This document shows, piece by piece, positions 1-7,838 of a stretch of DNA of 64,000 nucleotides. A model generated the notes under the pieces. It ran no database searches and was not told the DNA's origin. It saw only the letters and a program-made list of their open reading frames with translations. Position numbers and translations under genes: made by a program. Source of the stretch: Lachnospiraceae bacterium (GTDB lineage: Bacteria; Bacillota; Clostridia; Lachnospirales; Lachnospiraceae); assembly GCA_021203305.1 (NCBI GenBank), contig JAJQBK010000007.1, positions 28,434 to 92,433 on the forward strand. The letters are read 5' to 3'. Position 1 is the first letter of the stretch. Each line of letters begins with the position of its first letter.

Positions 1-82
1 GGCAAAAAATCCTGAAAATGGAGATTATTCGCCTGTAAAACGCAAAAAAAGAATAGTTTCGCTTTCAAAATGATGAATTTTG

Positions 83-91
83 TGTTATGCT
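83..91 (+). promoter_or_regulatory. Possible extended -10 promoter for glgA
   Basis: TG-T-TATGCT forms an extended -10 element about 38 bases before the glgA start. The -35 position (TTTCAA at 63-68) is poor, so this rests on the extended -10 alone. Confidence 0.35.
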
Positions 92-128
92 GATTCGGAA
101 GAGAAATTCTTATGGAGGATTACAGCAC

Positions 129-1574
129 ATGAAAAATATTTTATTCGCGGCGTCGGAGGGCGTGCCCTTTATCAAGACAGGAGGCCTGGCGGACGTGGTG
201 GGCTCCCTGCCCAAGAGCCTGGACAAGGAAGCCTATGACGTGAGAGTCTTTCTGCCGAAGTACAGCTGCATGAAGGACGCGGTGAAGGAGAAGATGACCT
301 TCCTGACCAACTTTTACATGGACTATAACTGGAAAAATGTCTATGTGGGCGTCCTGCAGGCGGAAGTGGACGGGATCAAGTATTACTTTATCGACAACGA
401 ATACTATTTCAGCGGCCCCAAGCCCTACGGCGACGACGGCCTGTTTGAGATTGAGAGATTCGCTTTCTTCAGCAAGGCGGTTTTAGCGGCATTGCCCCTG
501 ATCGGCTTTAAGCCGGATCTGATTCACTGCCATGACTGGCAGACGGGGCTGATTCCGGTGTATCTGAAGGAGCGCTTCCAGGGCAATGATTTCTTCTGGA
601 ATATCAAGACGGTTATGACCATACATAACCTGAAATTCCAGGGGAAGCGGAGCATCCCGGAGGTGAAGAGCATCACAGGCCTTCCGGATTCCTTCTTTAC
701 CTCGGACAAGCTGGAGGCCTACAAGGACGCCAACCTGTTAAAGGGCGGTATTGTCTATGCGGACGCGGTGACCACGGTTTCCAATACCTACGCGGAGGAG
801 ATCAAGACCGATTTCTACGGCGAGGGCTTAAACGGCCTGCTGCAGGCCCGCAGCAATGATCTGCGGGGCATTGTGAACGGCATTGACTATACGGACTTTA
901 ACCCGGAGACCAATCCGCTGATCTATCAGAATTACACGCCGAAGAACTTCCGCAAGGAGAAGGTGAAGAATAAGCTGGCCCTTCAGGAAGAGCTTGGCAT
1001 GAACGTGGATAAGGACGTTATGATGATCGGTATTGTATCCCGCCTGACAGACCAGAAGGGAGTGGATCTGATCGCCTATGTCATGGATCGTCTCTGCCAG
1101 GACAATATCCAGCTGGTGGTGCTGGGCACCGGTGAGGTGCAGTATGAGAATATGTTCCGCCATTTCGACTGGAAATATCACGGCAAGGTTTCCGCCAATA
1201 TTTACTATTCCGAGCCGTTGTCCCACAAGATCTACGCCGGCGCTGACGCGTTTCTGATGCCCTCCCTGTTTGAGCCCTGCGGCTTAAGCCAGCTGATGGC
1301 GCTTCGCTACGGCACCTTGCCCATCGTGCGTGAGACCGGCGGCCTGAAGGATACGGTGCAGCCCTATGATGAGAACGCGCACACCGGCACAGGCTTCAGC
1401 TTCCGCAATTATAACGCGGACGAGATGCTGAATACCATCCGTTACGCGGAGCATGTATATTATGACACAAGGCGGGAGTGGAATCTGATGGTTGACCGGG
1501 CGATGGCGGCTGATTTCTCATGGAAGGTTTCCGCGGCAAAATATCAGGAGATGTACGACTGGCTGATCGGATAA
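129..1574 (+). CDS. glgA: Glycogen synthase (ADP-glucose type)
   Basis: This 481-aa protein is a GT5 glycogen synthase, which transfers glucose from ADP-glucose to the non-reducing end of alpha-1,4-glucan in the cytoplasm. The N-terminal Rossmann domain carries the diagnostic KTGGLADVVGSLP loop near residues 16-28. The C-terminal domain has GIVSRLTDQKG and, near residue 380, the sugar-nucleotide segment PSLFEPCGLSQ followed by ETGGL. The length is normal for the family. A longer start 42 bases upstream exists, but GGAGG at 114-118 sits 10 bases before ATG 129, so 129 is preferred. The next gene starts one base after the stop, suggesting co-transcription. No other glg gene is in the window. 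Confidence 0.96.
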   Translation: MKNILFAASEGVPFIKTGGLADVVGSLPKSLDKEAYDVRVFLPKYSCMKDAVKEKMTFLTNFYMDYNWKNVYVGVLQAEVDGIKYYFIDNEYYFSGPKPYGDDGLFEIERFAFFSKAVLAALPLIGFKPDLIHCHDWQTGLIPVYLKERFQGNDFFWNIKTVMTIHNLKFQGKRSIPEVKSITGLPDSFFTSDKLEAYKDANLLKGGIVYADAVTTVSNTYAEEIKTDFYGEGLNGLLQARSNDLRGIVNGIDYTDFNPETNPLIYQNYTPKNFRKEKVKNKLALQEELGMNVDKDVMMIGIVSRLTDQKGVDLIAYVMDRLCQDNIQLVVLGTGEVQYENMFRHFDWKYHGKVSANIYYSEPLSHKIYAGADAFLMPSLFEPCGLSQLMALRYGTLPIVRETGGLKDTVQPYDENAHTGTGFSFRNYNADEMLNTIRYAEHVYYDTRREWNLMVDRAMAADFSWKVSAAKYQEMYDWLIG

Positions 1575-1575
1575 G

Positions 1576-3219
1576 ATGGCAAAAAATACAACAGGCACAC
1601 AGAAGCAATCAAATAACGCAGAATTTGTAAAGCAGGCCGGTATTCTGGCGGCGGCTGGTATCATCAGCCGCCTGATCGGCTTGCTTTATCGGGTTCCGCT
1701 GGCAAATATCCTGACGGATGAGGGCAACGGCTATTATTCCACGGCGTATAATGTGTATACGATCGTGCTTTTATTGTCCTCCTACAGCATTCCCTCGGCC
1801 ATTTCCAAGCTGATGGCCGGGAAGCTGGAGCAGCGTCAGTACAAAAACGCCCAGCGGATTTTTTATTGTGCCCTGATTTATGTGGGCGCCATCGGCCTGA
1901 TCGCCGCTATGGTCTTATTTTTCGGGGCGGGCGTGCTGGTCAACGGCAGGGCATCCCTGGTGCTTCGGGTGTTCGCGCCTACCGTATTTATCTATGGATT
2001 TTTAGGAGTGCTGCGGGGATATTTTCAGGCCCACAAAAATATGGCGCCGACCAGCATCTCGCAGATTTTTGAACAGATTTTAAACGCGGCAGTCAGCATC
2101 GCGGCGGCCGGTTATTTTATGAAAATATACGCTGAGCCGGAGTACGGCGCCATGGGAAGCGCCATCGGCACCGGCGCGGGAGTGGTGACGGCGCTGCTGT
2201 TCATGCTCTGGGCCTATCTGATGAACCGGAAGCGCATCAGCAGAAGGATTCAGAGGGATACCGGCCATTTTGAGGATCCGGCGGGGGAAATCTTTAAGAG
2301 CCTGCTTTTCGTGGTGACTCCCATCATTCTCAGCACCTTTATTTATAATTTCAATATTACCTTAAATAACAGGCTGTTTACGGAGATCGCCATCAACGTG
2401 AAGGAGATAGCGGAGGAGGAGGCGTATTCTGTCTTCGGCATTTATTCCGGAAAGGCGGTGCTTCTGTCCGATGTGCCCATCGCGGTGGCCTCCGCCATGA
2501 GCGCGGCGCTGATCCCCGTGATTTCCGCCTCCTATGTGCGGGATGGAAAGACGACAGCCGGCGGCCAGGTGCAGGTGGCGGTGCAGACTACCATGCTGAT
2601 CTCCATTCCGTCGGCGGTTGGGCTGTTCGTGCTGGCGGAGCCGATTCTGACTTTGCTGTTCAGCTTTTCCACGGAGGCGGATCTGGCGATGGCGGTGATT
2701 TTGCTGCGGATGATGTGCTTTTCCACCTGCTTTTACGCTCTGTCCACTGTATCCAACGGAATTTTACAGGGCATCGGCATGGTCAATAAGCCGGTCAAAA
2801 ACGCCGGAATCGCGCTGATTGCCCAGACCATTCTGGTGGTGGCCCTGATGTTTGCCACAGACCTGGGAATTTATACCCTGCCCATTGCCTATTTCTTCTA
2901 CGCGGGCCTGATGAGCCTGCTCAATCAGCTGGATGTGAAAAAAGCTCTGGACTGCCGGATTGACTTTGTACATGTATACGCGAAGCCGGGGCTTTCGGCT
3001 CTGGCGATGGGGGCGGCGGCCTGGGTGGTGTACCATGGAATTTATTTTCTCCTGCCGTCCAACGTGGTCTGCCTGGCGCTGTCGGTGGTGTTCGCGGTCA
3101 TTGTGTACGTGGTGCTGCTGGTGGTGACCGGCGGGATGACGGAGCAGACGCTGTATAATATTCCCAGGGGATACATGCTGATTCCACTGCTGAGAAGGAT
3201 GGGGCTGAAGGAGGAGTAA
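1576..3219 (+). CDS. Polysaccharide/lipid II flippase-like membrane protein (MurJ/SpoVB family)
   Basis: This 547-aa protein has about fourteen hydrophobic segments and belongs to the MOP exporter superfamily, in the SpoVB/MurJ/PST branch that flips lipid-linked saccharides across the membrane. After a short polar N-terminus it has the family-like segment ILAAAGIISRLIGLLYRVP. Relatives are either general lipid II flippases or the sporulation-specific SpoVB; the sequence alone does not decide between them. The start is one base after the glgA stop with no strong ribosome site of its own, which suggests translational coupling. The link to glycogen synthase looks positional rather than functional. 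Confidence 0.85.
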   Translation: MAKNTTGTQKQSNNAEFVKQAGILAAAGIISRLIGLLYRVPLANILTDEGNGYYSTAYNVYTIVLLLSSYSIPSAISKLMAGKLEQRQYKNAQRIFYCALIYVGAIGLIAAMVLFFGAGVLVNGRASLVLRVFAPTVFIYGFLGVLRGYFQAHKNMAPTSISQIFEQILNAAVSIAAAGYFMKIYAEPEYGAMGSAIGTGAGVVTALLFMLWAYLMNRKRISRRIQRDTGHFEDPAGEIFKSLLFVVTPIILSTFIYNFNITLNNRLFTEIAINVKEIAEEEAYSVFGIYSGKAVLLSDVPIAVASAMSAALIPVISASYVRDGKTTAGGQVQVAVQTTMLISIPSAVGLFVLAEPILTLLFSFSTEADLAMAVILLRMMCFSTCFYALSTVSNGILQGIGMVNKPVKNAGIALIAQTILVVALMFATDLGIYTLPIAYFFYAGLMSLLNQLDVKKALDCRIDFVHVYAKPGLSALAMGAAAWVVYHGIYFLLPSNVVCLALSVVFAVIVYVVLLVVTGGMTEQTLYNIPRGYMLIPLLRRMGLKEE

Positions 3220-3305
3220 GGGAAGAAAGCATCAGACAAGGAGAATAATACTATTACAAAGCGTAAAATATCACATAAAAAATTGAAAAAAATATAATTT
3301 TATAC

Positions 3306-3334
3306 TTGCAAAATCAGGAGAAGCTGATTATAAT
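3306..3334 (+). promoter_or_regulatory. Promoter of the antisense (antitoxin) RNA
   Basis: TTGCAA (3306-3311), a 17-base spacer and a perfect TATAAT (3329-3334) form a strong vegetative promoter. No plus-strand protein follows; transcription from about 3341 would run straight into the hairpin at 3403-3432. Confidence 0.75.
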
Positions 3335-3340
3335 GGATTT

Positions 3341-3438
3341 AACAAGGGAGCCAACACGATAGCTGTTACCTATCCGTTTCTGGCGAAGATGTTTTTAGTT
3401 ACAATAGCACCTCACTGAGCGGAGGTGCTATTTCTTCT
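3341..3438 (+). ncRNA. Putative antisense RNA antitoxin
   Basis: The transcript predicted from the promoter at 3306-3334 is about 95 nt and ends at the hairpin 3403-3432. Its 3' end is complementary to the 3' end of the small membrane-peptide gene on the minus strand (3428-3511). Convergent transcripts that overlap at their 3' ends are the layout of TxpA/RatA- and Fst-type toxin-antitoxin pairs. The RNA is inferred from promoter and terminator only. Confidence 0.55.
3403..3438. terminator. Shared hairpin between the convergent toxin and antisense transcripts
   Basis: AATAGCACCTC (3403-3413) pairs perfectly with GAGGTGCTATT (3422-3432) around an 8-base loop. On the plus strand it is followed by TCTTCT, a plausible Rho-independent end. 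On the minus strand the tail is poor in T, so the toxin message may read further. The toxin stop codon lies inside the stem. Confidence 0.7.
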
Positions 3439-3511
3439 GAATGTAATTCAGTATGGTTACAATTAATCCTGCAACAGCAATGATAATCATAAATTCTTCA
3501 TACGTACTCAT
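3428..3511 (-). CDS. Small hydrophobic holin-like toxin (27 aa), type I toxin-antitoxin
   Basis: The 27-aa peptide starts MSTYEEF, has a hydrophobic core MIIIAVAGLIVTIL and ends in a charged QKK tail. This matches the shape of the putative holin-like toxins (BsrG/TxpA/Fst group) common in Firmicutes. AAAGGGGG lies about 10 bases before its ATG, a strong ribosome site. Its own promoter is at 3702-3730, leaving a structured leader of nearly 200 bases. The 3' end overlaps a plus-strand antisense transcript. Members of this class insert in the membrane and are silenced by the antisense RNA. The assignment rests on peptide shape and gene arrangement; no toxicity is shown. Confidence 0.7.
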   Translation of the reverse strand: MSTYEEFMIIIAVAGLIVTILNYIQKK

Positions 3512-3615
3512 AGGAAAAGCCCCCTTTCTGTCAAGGTCTCAGAAACGAGGTTTTTACACCCTGTCAGCTCCTTTATTAAATCCACTGTTTTCAATGTGCG
3601 AATATTTGCAATATA

Positions 3616-3669
3616 AAAAGGGCTTCCATCTCTCTTTTATCTTTCGTAAAAGCGGATCAAAGCCCTTTT
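3616..3669. other. Long-range hairpin in the toxin mRNA leader
   Basis: AAAAGGGCTT (3616-3625) is perfectly complementary to AAGCCCTTTT (3660-3669) across a 34-base loop. It lies between the toxin promoter and its ribosome site. Type I toxin mRNAs often have structured leaders that delay translation, so this may be such an element; it could also act as a terminator. Confidence 0.5.
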
Positions 3670-3701
3670 CTTTGGTGTGACTCATCAATTGAGTTGCTTA
3701 T

Positions 3702-3730
3702 ACTCTATCATGAGTTCCAAATTTTGTCAA
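3702..3730 (-). promoter_or_regulatory. Promoter of the holin-like toxin gene
   Basis: On the minus strand a perfect TTGACA (3725-3730) is followed after 17 bases by TAGAGT (3702-3707). It points at the 27-aa peptide gene. Confidence 0.6.
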
Positions 3731-3820
3731 ATAGTAATCGACAGATTATCTTGCCATTCCCTTTATGACTATGGCGACAGTCATAACCCTGCCGCAATCA
3801 CATTTTGACAGTCATTTCCC

Positions 3821-4216
3821 TTATCTGCCAATTTCCTTTTTCAGAACCTGATAATAGGGTATGCCGTAATAGCAGTAGAACGCGAGGTAAAAGATCATAT
3901 CGCGGGCGGTGGGCGTGACCTCCGCAAGCTCACGCTTCCCTATGTACCTCAGCTTCTGCTCCTCGTCCATGCTGTTCCAGCAACGTTCGCTCATCCGCTG
4001 TATCTGTCTTGCCGTTGACTTTACTTTCCGGCCAAGCCTTTCGGCCACGACCTCGTAAATCTCCCGGGTCACCCGGATGTCGCCCATATAATGGTACCTG
4101 TTCTCACGGAACAGGAGCTGCTCCGCCACCTCGATGGCGCAGACGAAAACGACAGTGTCTCCACGTCCTGGACCGATGATTTCACGAATCACCAGTTCTT
4201 CCTTTGATGTTTTCAT
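3821..4216 (-). CDS. Small protein resembling the Spo0A C-terminal domain
   Basis: This 131-aa protein has no receiver domain. The segment from about residue 45 to 80 (REIYEVVAERLGRKVKST, then RQIQRMSERCW) follows the pattern of the Spo0A DNA-binding domain, in which a helix ending in LYPxIA is followed by VERAIRHAIExAW. Stand-alone proteins of this type occur in Lachnospiraceae, but their role is unknown to me. GGGAGG 10 bases upstream of the ATG supports the start. It is transcribed against rqcH. DNA binding is possible, but the residues have not been checked against a profile. Confidence 0.5.
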   Translation of the reverse strand: MKTSKEELVIREIIGPGRGDTVVFVCAIEVAEQLLFRENRYHYMGDIRVTREIYEVVAERLGRKVKSTARQIQRMSERCWNSMDEEQKLRYIGKRELAEVTPTARDMIFYLAFYCYYGIPYYQVLKKEIGR

Positions 4217-4375
4217 ACGAAAACCTCCCTCAAATGTAGTAAATTTTGTATCTGAACGATACCAGTAAAGAATATACCCGGTTACGTGGTAATTTGAATG
4301 CGGGATTTATTTCAGGAAGGAAAATTTAGCGGTTTCAGCCCGGATTTAAAAGGAAAATCACAGCTTTCCTCCCGG

Positions 4376-4404
4376 TTGTCTTTTTTTTGATTTTATACTA
4401 TAAT
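4376..4404 (+). promoter_or_regulatory. Promoter of rqcH
   Basis: TTGTCT (4376-4381), a 17-base T-rich spacer and a perfect TATAAT (4399-4404) lie 27 bases before the start codon. Confidence 0.65.
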
Positions 4405-4430
4405 GAGCGAAAGTGAGGAAATTAATAACC

Positions 4431-6173
4431 ATGGCATTTGACGGAATCACCATTTCCTGCCTGACCCGGGAGCTGAACGATACCCTGTCGGGCGGAAAGA
4501 TAAGCAAAATAGCGCAGCCGGAGACAGACGAGCTGCTGTTGACAATCAAAACCTTTCAGGGCCAGTACCGGCTGATGCTTTCGGTGAACGCGTCCCTGCC
4601 TCTGGCCTGCCTGACTCAGGAGAATAAGCCCGGTCCGGCTACAGCCCCCAATTTCTGTATGCTGCTGCGCAAGCACATTCAGAACGGGCGGATTTTATCC
4701 ATCACCCAGCCGGGGCTGGAGCGCGTTATTCACATTCAGATCGAGCATCTGGATGAACTGGGGGATCTGTGCCTCAAAACGCTGGTCATCGAGCTGATGG
4801 GAAAGTACAGCAATATTATTTTCTTAAAGGATGACAATACCATCATTGACAGCATCAAGCATATTTCCAATATGGTCAGCTCCGTCCGGGAGGTTCTGCC
4901 GGGCCGGGATTATTTCATTCCCGTAACGCAGGAAAAGGCGGATCCGCTGACCTTTGACGCCGCCGGAATGGGGGCGCTTCTGGAAACAAAGCCGGTGCCT
5001 TTGTATAAGGCGGTTTATACCGGTTTTACGGGTATCAGTCCCATTATGGCCCAAGAGCTGTGCTGCCAGGCCGGGATTGACGCTGACTTTCCCGCCAACG
5101 CGCTGTCGGAGGGGCAGACGGAAGAACTGTCGAGGTGCTTTCAGCGGATGATTGACTGGATAAAGAAAGGGCAGTTTTCTCCGGTGATCGTCTATCAGGC
5201 CGGGGTTCCGAAGGAATATTTTGTATTTCCCTGCACCCTTTACCCTGAACAGACGCAGAAAGGGTATGACAGTATATCAGAGCTTCTGCTGGCTTATTAC
5301 GGGGAAAAGAACGCGGCGGACAGAATCAGGCAGCGCTCCGCGGACCTTCGGCGCGTTGTACAGACCGCCCTGGAGCGCAATGTCAAAAAATATGATCTGC
5401 AGACGGCGCAGATGAGGGACACCGAAAAGCGGGAGAAATACCGTGTCTACGGCGAACTGATTACCGCCTACGGTTATTCGGTCCCTGAGGGCAGCAAAAG
5501 CTTCCGGGCATTGAATTATTATACAAATGAGGAGGTCACCATTCCTCTTGACCCGGACATTCCGGTGATGGACAACGCGAAGAAATATTTTGAAAAATAC
5601 GCCAGAATGAAGAGGACATACGAGGCCTTGACGGAGCAGACTGCCCAGGGAAAGGCGGAAATCGATTATCTGCAAAGCGTGTCCAATGCCCTGGATATGG
5701 CTCAGTGCGAGGCGGATCTGATGCAGATCAGGGAGGAGCTGCTTATGACCGGCCATATCCGGAAGAATCCGGAGCGGGGCAAAAAGCGGCCAAAGACGGT
5801 CAGCCGCCCCTGGCATTACGTCAGCAGCGACGGCTATGATATATATGTAGGAAAAAATAATCTTCAGAATGACCAGCTGACCTTTAAGGAGGGGCAGGGT
5901 AACGACTGGTGGTTCCACGCCAAAAACTGTCCCGGCTCCCATGTGCTGGTAAAGACAGGCGGGAAGACGGAGCTTCCTGACGCAACCTTTGAGGAGGCGG
6001 CCAGGCTGGCGGCTTATTACAGCAAAAACAGGGATCAGGACAAGGTGGAGATCGACTATATTCAGAAGAAGCATGTGAAGAAGCCCAACGGGGCAAAGCC
6101 TGGCTTTGTGGTGTATTATACGAATTATTCGATGGTGGCCGGGCCGGATATTTCAGGGATCAGGGAAGGGTAG
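4431..6173 (+). CDS. rqcH: Ribosome quality control protein RqcH (NFACT family)
   Basis: This 580-aa protein has NFACT architecture: an NFACT-N domain (about 1-200) starting MAFDGIT, helix-hairpin-helix and coiled-coil middle, and a C-terminal NFACT-R domain (about 450-575) with WHYVSSDGYDIYVGKNN and NDWWFHAKNCPGSHV. RqcH binds stalled 50S subunits with peptidyl-tRNA and adds alanine tails; older annotations call it a fibronectin-binding protein. The Asp-Arg pair required for tailing in Bacillus RqcH appears here as Glu-Arg (GLERVIHI), a conservative change worth noting. The sequence GTGAGG at 4413-4418 is the ribosome site rather than a start codon. It has its own promoter. Confidence 0.92.
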   Translation: MAFDGITISCLTRELNDTLSGGKISKIAQPETDELLLTIKTFQGQYRLMLSVNASLPLACLTQENKPGPATAPNFCMLLRKHIQNGRILSITQPGLERVIHIQIEHLDELGDLCLKTLVIELMGKYSNIIFLKDDNTIIDSIKHISNMVSSVREVLPGRDYFIPVTQEKADPLTFDAAGMGALLETKPVPLYKAVYTGFTGISPIMAQELCCQAGIDADFPANALSEGQTEELSRCFQRMIDWIKKGQFSPVIVYQAGVPKEYFVFPCTLYPEQTQKGYDSISELLLAYYGEKNAADRIRQRSADLRRVVQTALERNVKKYDLQTAQMRDTEKREKYRVYGELITAYGYSVPEGSKSFRALNYYTNEEVTIPLDPDIPVMDNAKKYFEKYARMKRTYEALTEQTAQGKAEIDYLQSVSNALDMAQCEADLMQIREELLMTGHIRKNPERGKKRPKTVSRPWHYVSSDGYDIYVGKNNLQNDQLTFKEGQGNDWWFHAKNCPGSHVLVKTGGKTELPDATFEEAARLAAYYSKNRDQDKVEIDYIQKKHVKKPNGAKPGFVVYYTNYSMVAGPDISGIREG

Positions 6174-6197
6174 GAGAGCCTGCTTTCGACAAAAAAG

Positions 6198-6226
6198 TTG
6201 ACATCTTTTTTATATTGTATTATATA
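6198..6226 (+). promoter_or_regulatory. Promoter of the degV-family gene
   Basis: A perfect TTGACA (6198-6203), a 17-base AT-rich spacer and TATATA (6221-6226) precede the gene by about 85 bases. Confidence 0.65.
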
Positions 6227-6312
6227 TATTTACAGAAAGAAGTCGTTTTTTGCTCTGGAATATCAGGTTTCAGATATCTTGTGATGAAAACTTAGATTTA
6301 GAGGAGGATATC

Positions 6313-7179
6313 ATGAATAATTATGTGATTTATACTGATTCAGCCTGCGATACACCGGCGGAGGTTTTAAAGGAATGGGGAGTGAAGAGCGTCAACCTGA
6401 CCTTTCATTTCGTCGGGGAGACTGTGGAATATGACAATGACGCGCTTTCCGCAAAGGAATTTTACGGGTTTATGAGGCAGGGTAAGACTGTCAAAACCGC
6501 GGCAGTCAACACGGAAACCTTCCGGGAGCGTTTCCGCAGGGAGCTGGAGAAGGGAAATGACGTACTTTATCTGGGCTTTTCTACAGGGTTAAGCTCCACC
6601 TACAGCGCCGGGAAGATGGCGGCCGGGGAGCTTGTGGAGGAGTATCCGGAGCGGAAGATTCTGACGGTGGATACGCTGTCGGCCTCCACAGGGCAGGGAC
6701 TTTTGGTTTATCTTGTGAAATGCCGCAAGGAAGAGGGCGCTTCCATCGAGGAGGCCGCCGAATACGCGGAGAGCATGAAGCTGAAAATCTGCCACTGGTT
6801 CACCGCGGACACCCTGGAGTATTTAAAGAAGGGAGGCCGGGTCAGCCCCACCACGGCCTGGATTGGCGATACGCTGAATATCAAGCCGTTAATGCATGTG
6901 GACAACGAGGGGCATCTGGTGGGCGTCAGAAATGTCCGCGGCAAAAAGAATGCCATCGACGGCCTCGCCAGAAGGCTGAAGGAGACTGCCATTGACCTGG
7001 GAAAATACCCGATTTATATCTGCAACTCCGACTGCCAGGATACGGTGGATATGCTGACCAGAAGCTTAAAGGAGCTGTGCGGCGCTGAGGTCAAAATGGT
7101 CACGGACATCGGGCCTGTCATCGGCGCGCACACCGGACCGGGAGTGATAGCGTTGTTTTTCGTGGGGAATGAAAGGTAG
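6313..7179 (+). CDS. DegV family fatty-acid-binding protein
   Basis: This 288-aa protein begins with the DegV signature VIYTDSACDTPAE and contains STGLSSTYSAG (near residue 95) and the later segment LEYLKKGGRVSP. DegV/FakB proteins bind a fatty acid and hand it to the FakA kinase, which makes acyl-phosphate for phospholipid synthesis. No fakA is in the window, so the partner and the acyl specificity are unknown. GAGGAGG at 6301-6307 sits five bases before ATG 6313, which decides the start over an upstream in-frame codon. Confidence 0.9.
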   Translation: MNNYVIYTDSACDTPAEVLKEWGVKSVNLTFHFVGETVEYDNDALSAKEFYGFMRQGKTVKTAAVNTETFRERFRRELEKGNDVLYLGFSTGLSSTYSAGKMAAGELVEEYPERKILTVDTLSASTGQGLLVYLVKCRKEEGASIEEAAEYAESMKLKICHWFTADTLEYLKKGGRVSPTTAWIGDTLNIKPLMHVDNEGHLVGVRNVRGKKNAIDGLARRLKETAIDLGKYPIYICNSDCQDTVDMLTRSLKELCGAEVKMVTDIGPVIGAHTGPGVIALFFVGNER

Positions 7180-7187
7180 GCTAATGC

Positions 7188-7212
7188 TCACAGCCGCTTT
7201 CCCTCTGCGCGC
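7188..7212 (+). repeat. R2 palindromic repeat arm (TTCACAGCCGC type)
   Basis: CTCACAGCCGCTTTCCCTCT matches 8845-8864 closely and is answered in reverse complement at 7797-7817, so the small coiled-coil gene between is flanked by inverted copies. Confidence 0.5.
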
Positions 7213-7253
7213 GCAATACTGTGATCGGTGATAAAGAAAGACAAAATTTTTCC

Positions 7254-7282
7254 TTGCAATATGCCGGTCGTCAGGGTATACT
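7254..7282 (+). promoter_or_regulatory. Promoter of the small coiled-coil gene
   Basis: TTGCAA (7254-7259), a 17-base spacer and TATACT (7277-7282) lie about 55 bases before the start codon. Confidence 0.65.
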
Positions 7283-7337
7283 GACATAAAAGCAGCGTAA
7301 AGTCGCTTATTATAAAATGAAAAGGAGCCTTTGACCT

Positions 7338-7604
7338 ATGCCTCGTGGAAGAAAAAAAGTACAGCCTCAGACAGTTGAGGAAAGAATTGCCGCTGTGACG
7401 GCTGAGATGGAAGCCCTCAAGGAGCAGCTGAAGGACAAGAAGAATGAACTGAAGGAGCTGCAGACCGCAAAGGAAGCGGAGGACCAGAAGAAGCTTCTGG
7501 ACGCGTTCGCCGCCAGCGGGAAGAGCGTGGAAGAGGTGCTGGCGATGCTCGGCAGCGAAGCTTCTGACAATGAGAATAATGAAGCAGCGGAGACAGCAGA
7601 ATAA
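7338..7604 (+). CDS. Small charged coiled-coil protein, unknown function
   Basis: This 88-aa protein begins MPRGRKK, a basic patch, continues with about 45 residues of Glu/Lys/Leu-rich coiled coil, and ends with ASGKSVEEVLAMLG and an acidic tail. It resembles small nucleoid- or conjugation-associated coiled-coil proteins of Clostridia, but I do not recognise a named family. The gene is a complete unit: promoter 7254-7282, ribosome site AAAGGAG at 7321-7327, and terminator 7609-7641. It is flanked by inverted R2 repeat arms. Confidence 0.75.
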   Translation: MPRGRKKVQPQTVEERIAAVTAEMEALKEQLKDKKNELKELQTAKEAEDQKKLLDAFAASGKSVEEVLAMLGSEASDNENNEAAETAE

Positions 7605-7608
7605 TAAT

Positions 7609-7641
7609 AAAAGCCGTGTGCAAGTCATGCGGCTTTTATTT
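7609..7641 (+). terminator. Rho-independent terminator
   Basis: AAAAGCCG (7609-7616) pairs with CGGCTTTT (7630-7637) and is followed by ATTTT. It sits five bases after the coiled-coil gene. Confidence 0.8.
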
Positions 7642-7689
7642 TGCGGGGGTTTCCGGGGCGATGTAAGGATTGATTCTTTAATAGTTCCT

Positions 7690-7772
7690 AAGGAACTGCC
7701 ACGAAATAGCTTACGCATCCTGTACCGTCTGGTACGCGAATCGCAGGCCATAAAAGCCTCGCCTTAGCTCGA
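7690..7772 (-). repeat. R1 dispersed repeat, single copy
   Basis: The stretch from AAGGAACTGCCACGAAATAG through GAATCGCAGG to AAAAGCCTCGCC aligns end to end with the right arm of the long inverted repeat at 21638-21717 read in reverse, and with 43718-43798. It lies in the gap between two genes and encodes nothing evident. Confidence 0.65.
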
Positions 7773-7796
7773 CGCCATAAAAAACTGAGCTCCTGC

Positions 7797-7817
7797 GCGC
7801 GGACCGCGGCTGTGAAA
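7797..7817 (-). repeat. R2 palindromic repeat arm, inverted
   Basis: GCGGACCGCGGCTGTGAAAT is the inverted counterpart of the arm at 7188-7212. It ends just before the ribosome site of the SEC-C gene. Confidence 0.45.
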
Positions 7818-7838
7818 TACATGGAGGAGGAAAAAGAA

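Noticed and set aside
5277..6074. 265-aa antisense frame within rqcH, and similar long antisense frames within smc, pepD and pilin genes
   Set aside because: They mirror codon bias of GC-rich genes on the other strand, have no ribosome sites and no recognisable domains.
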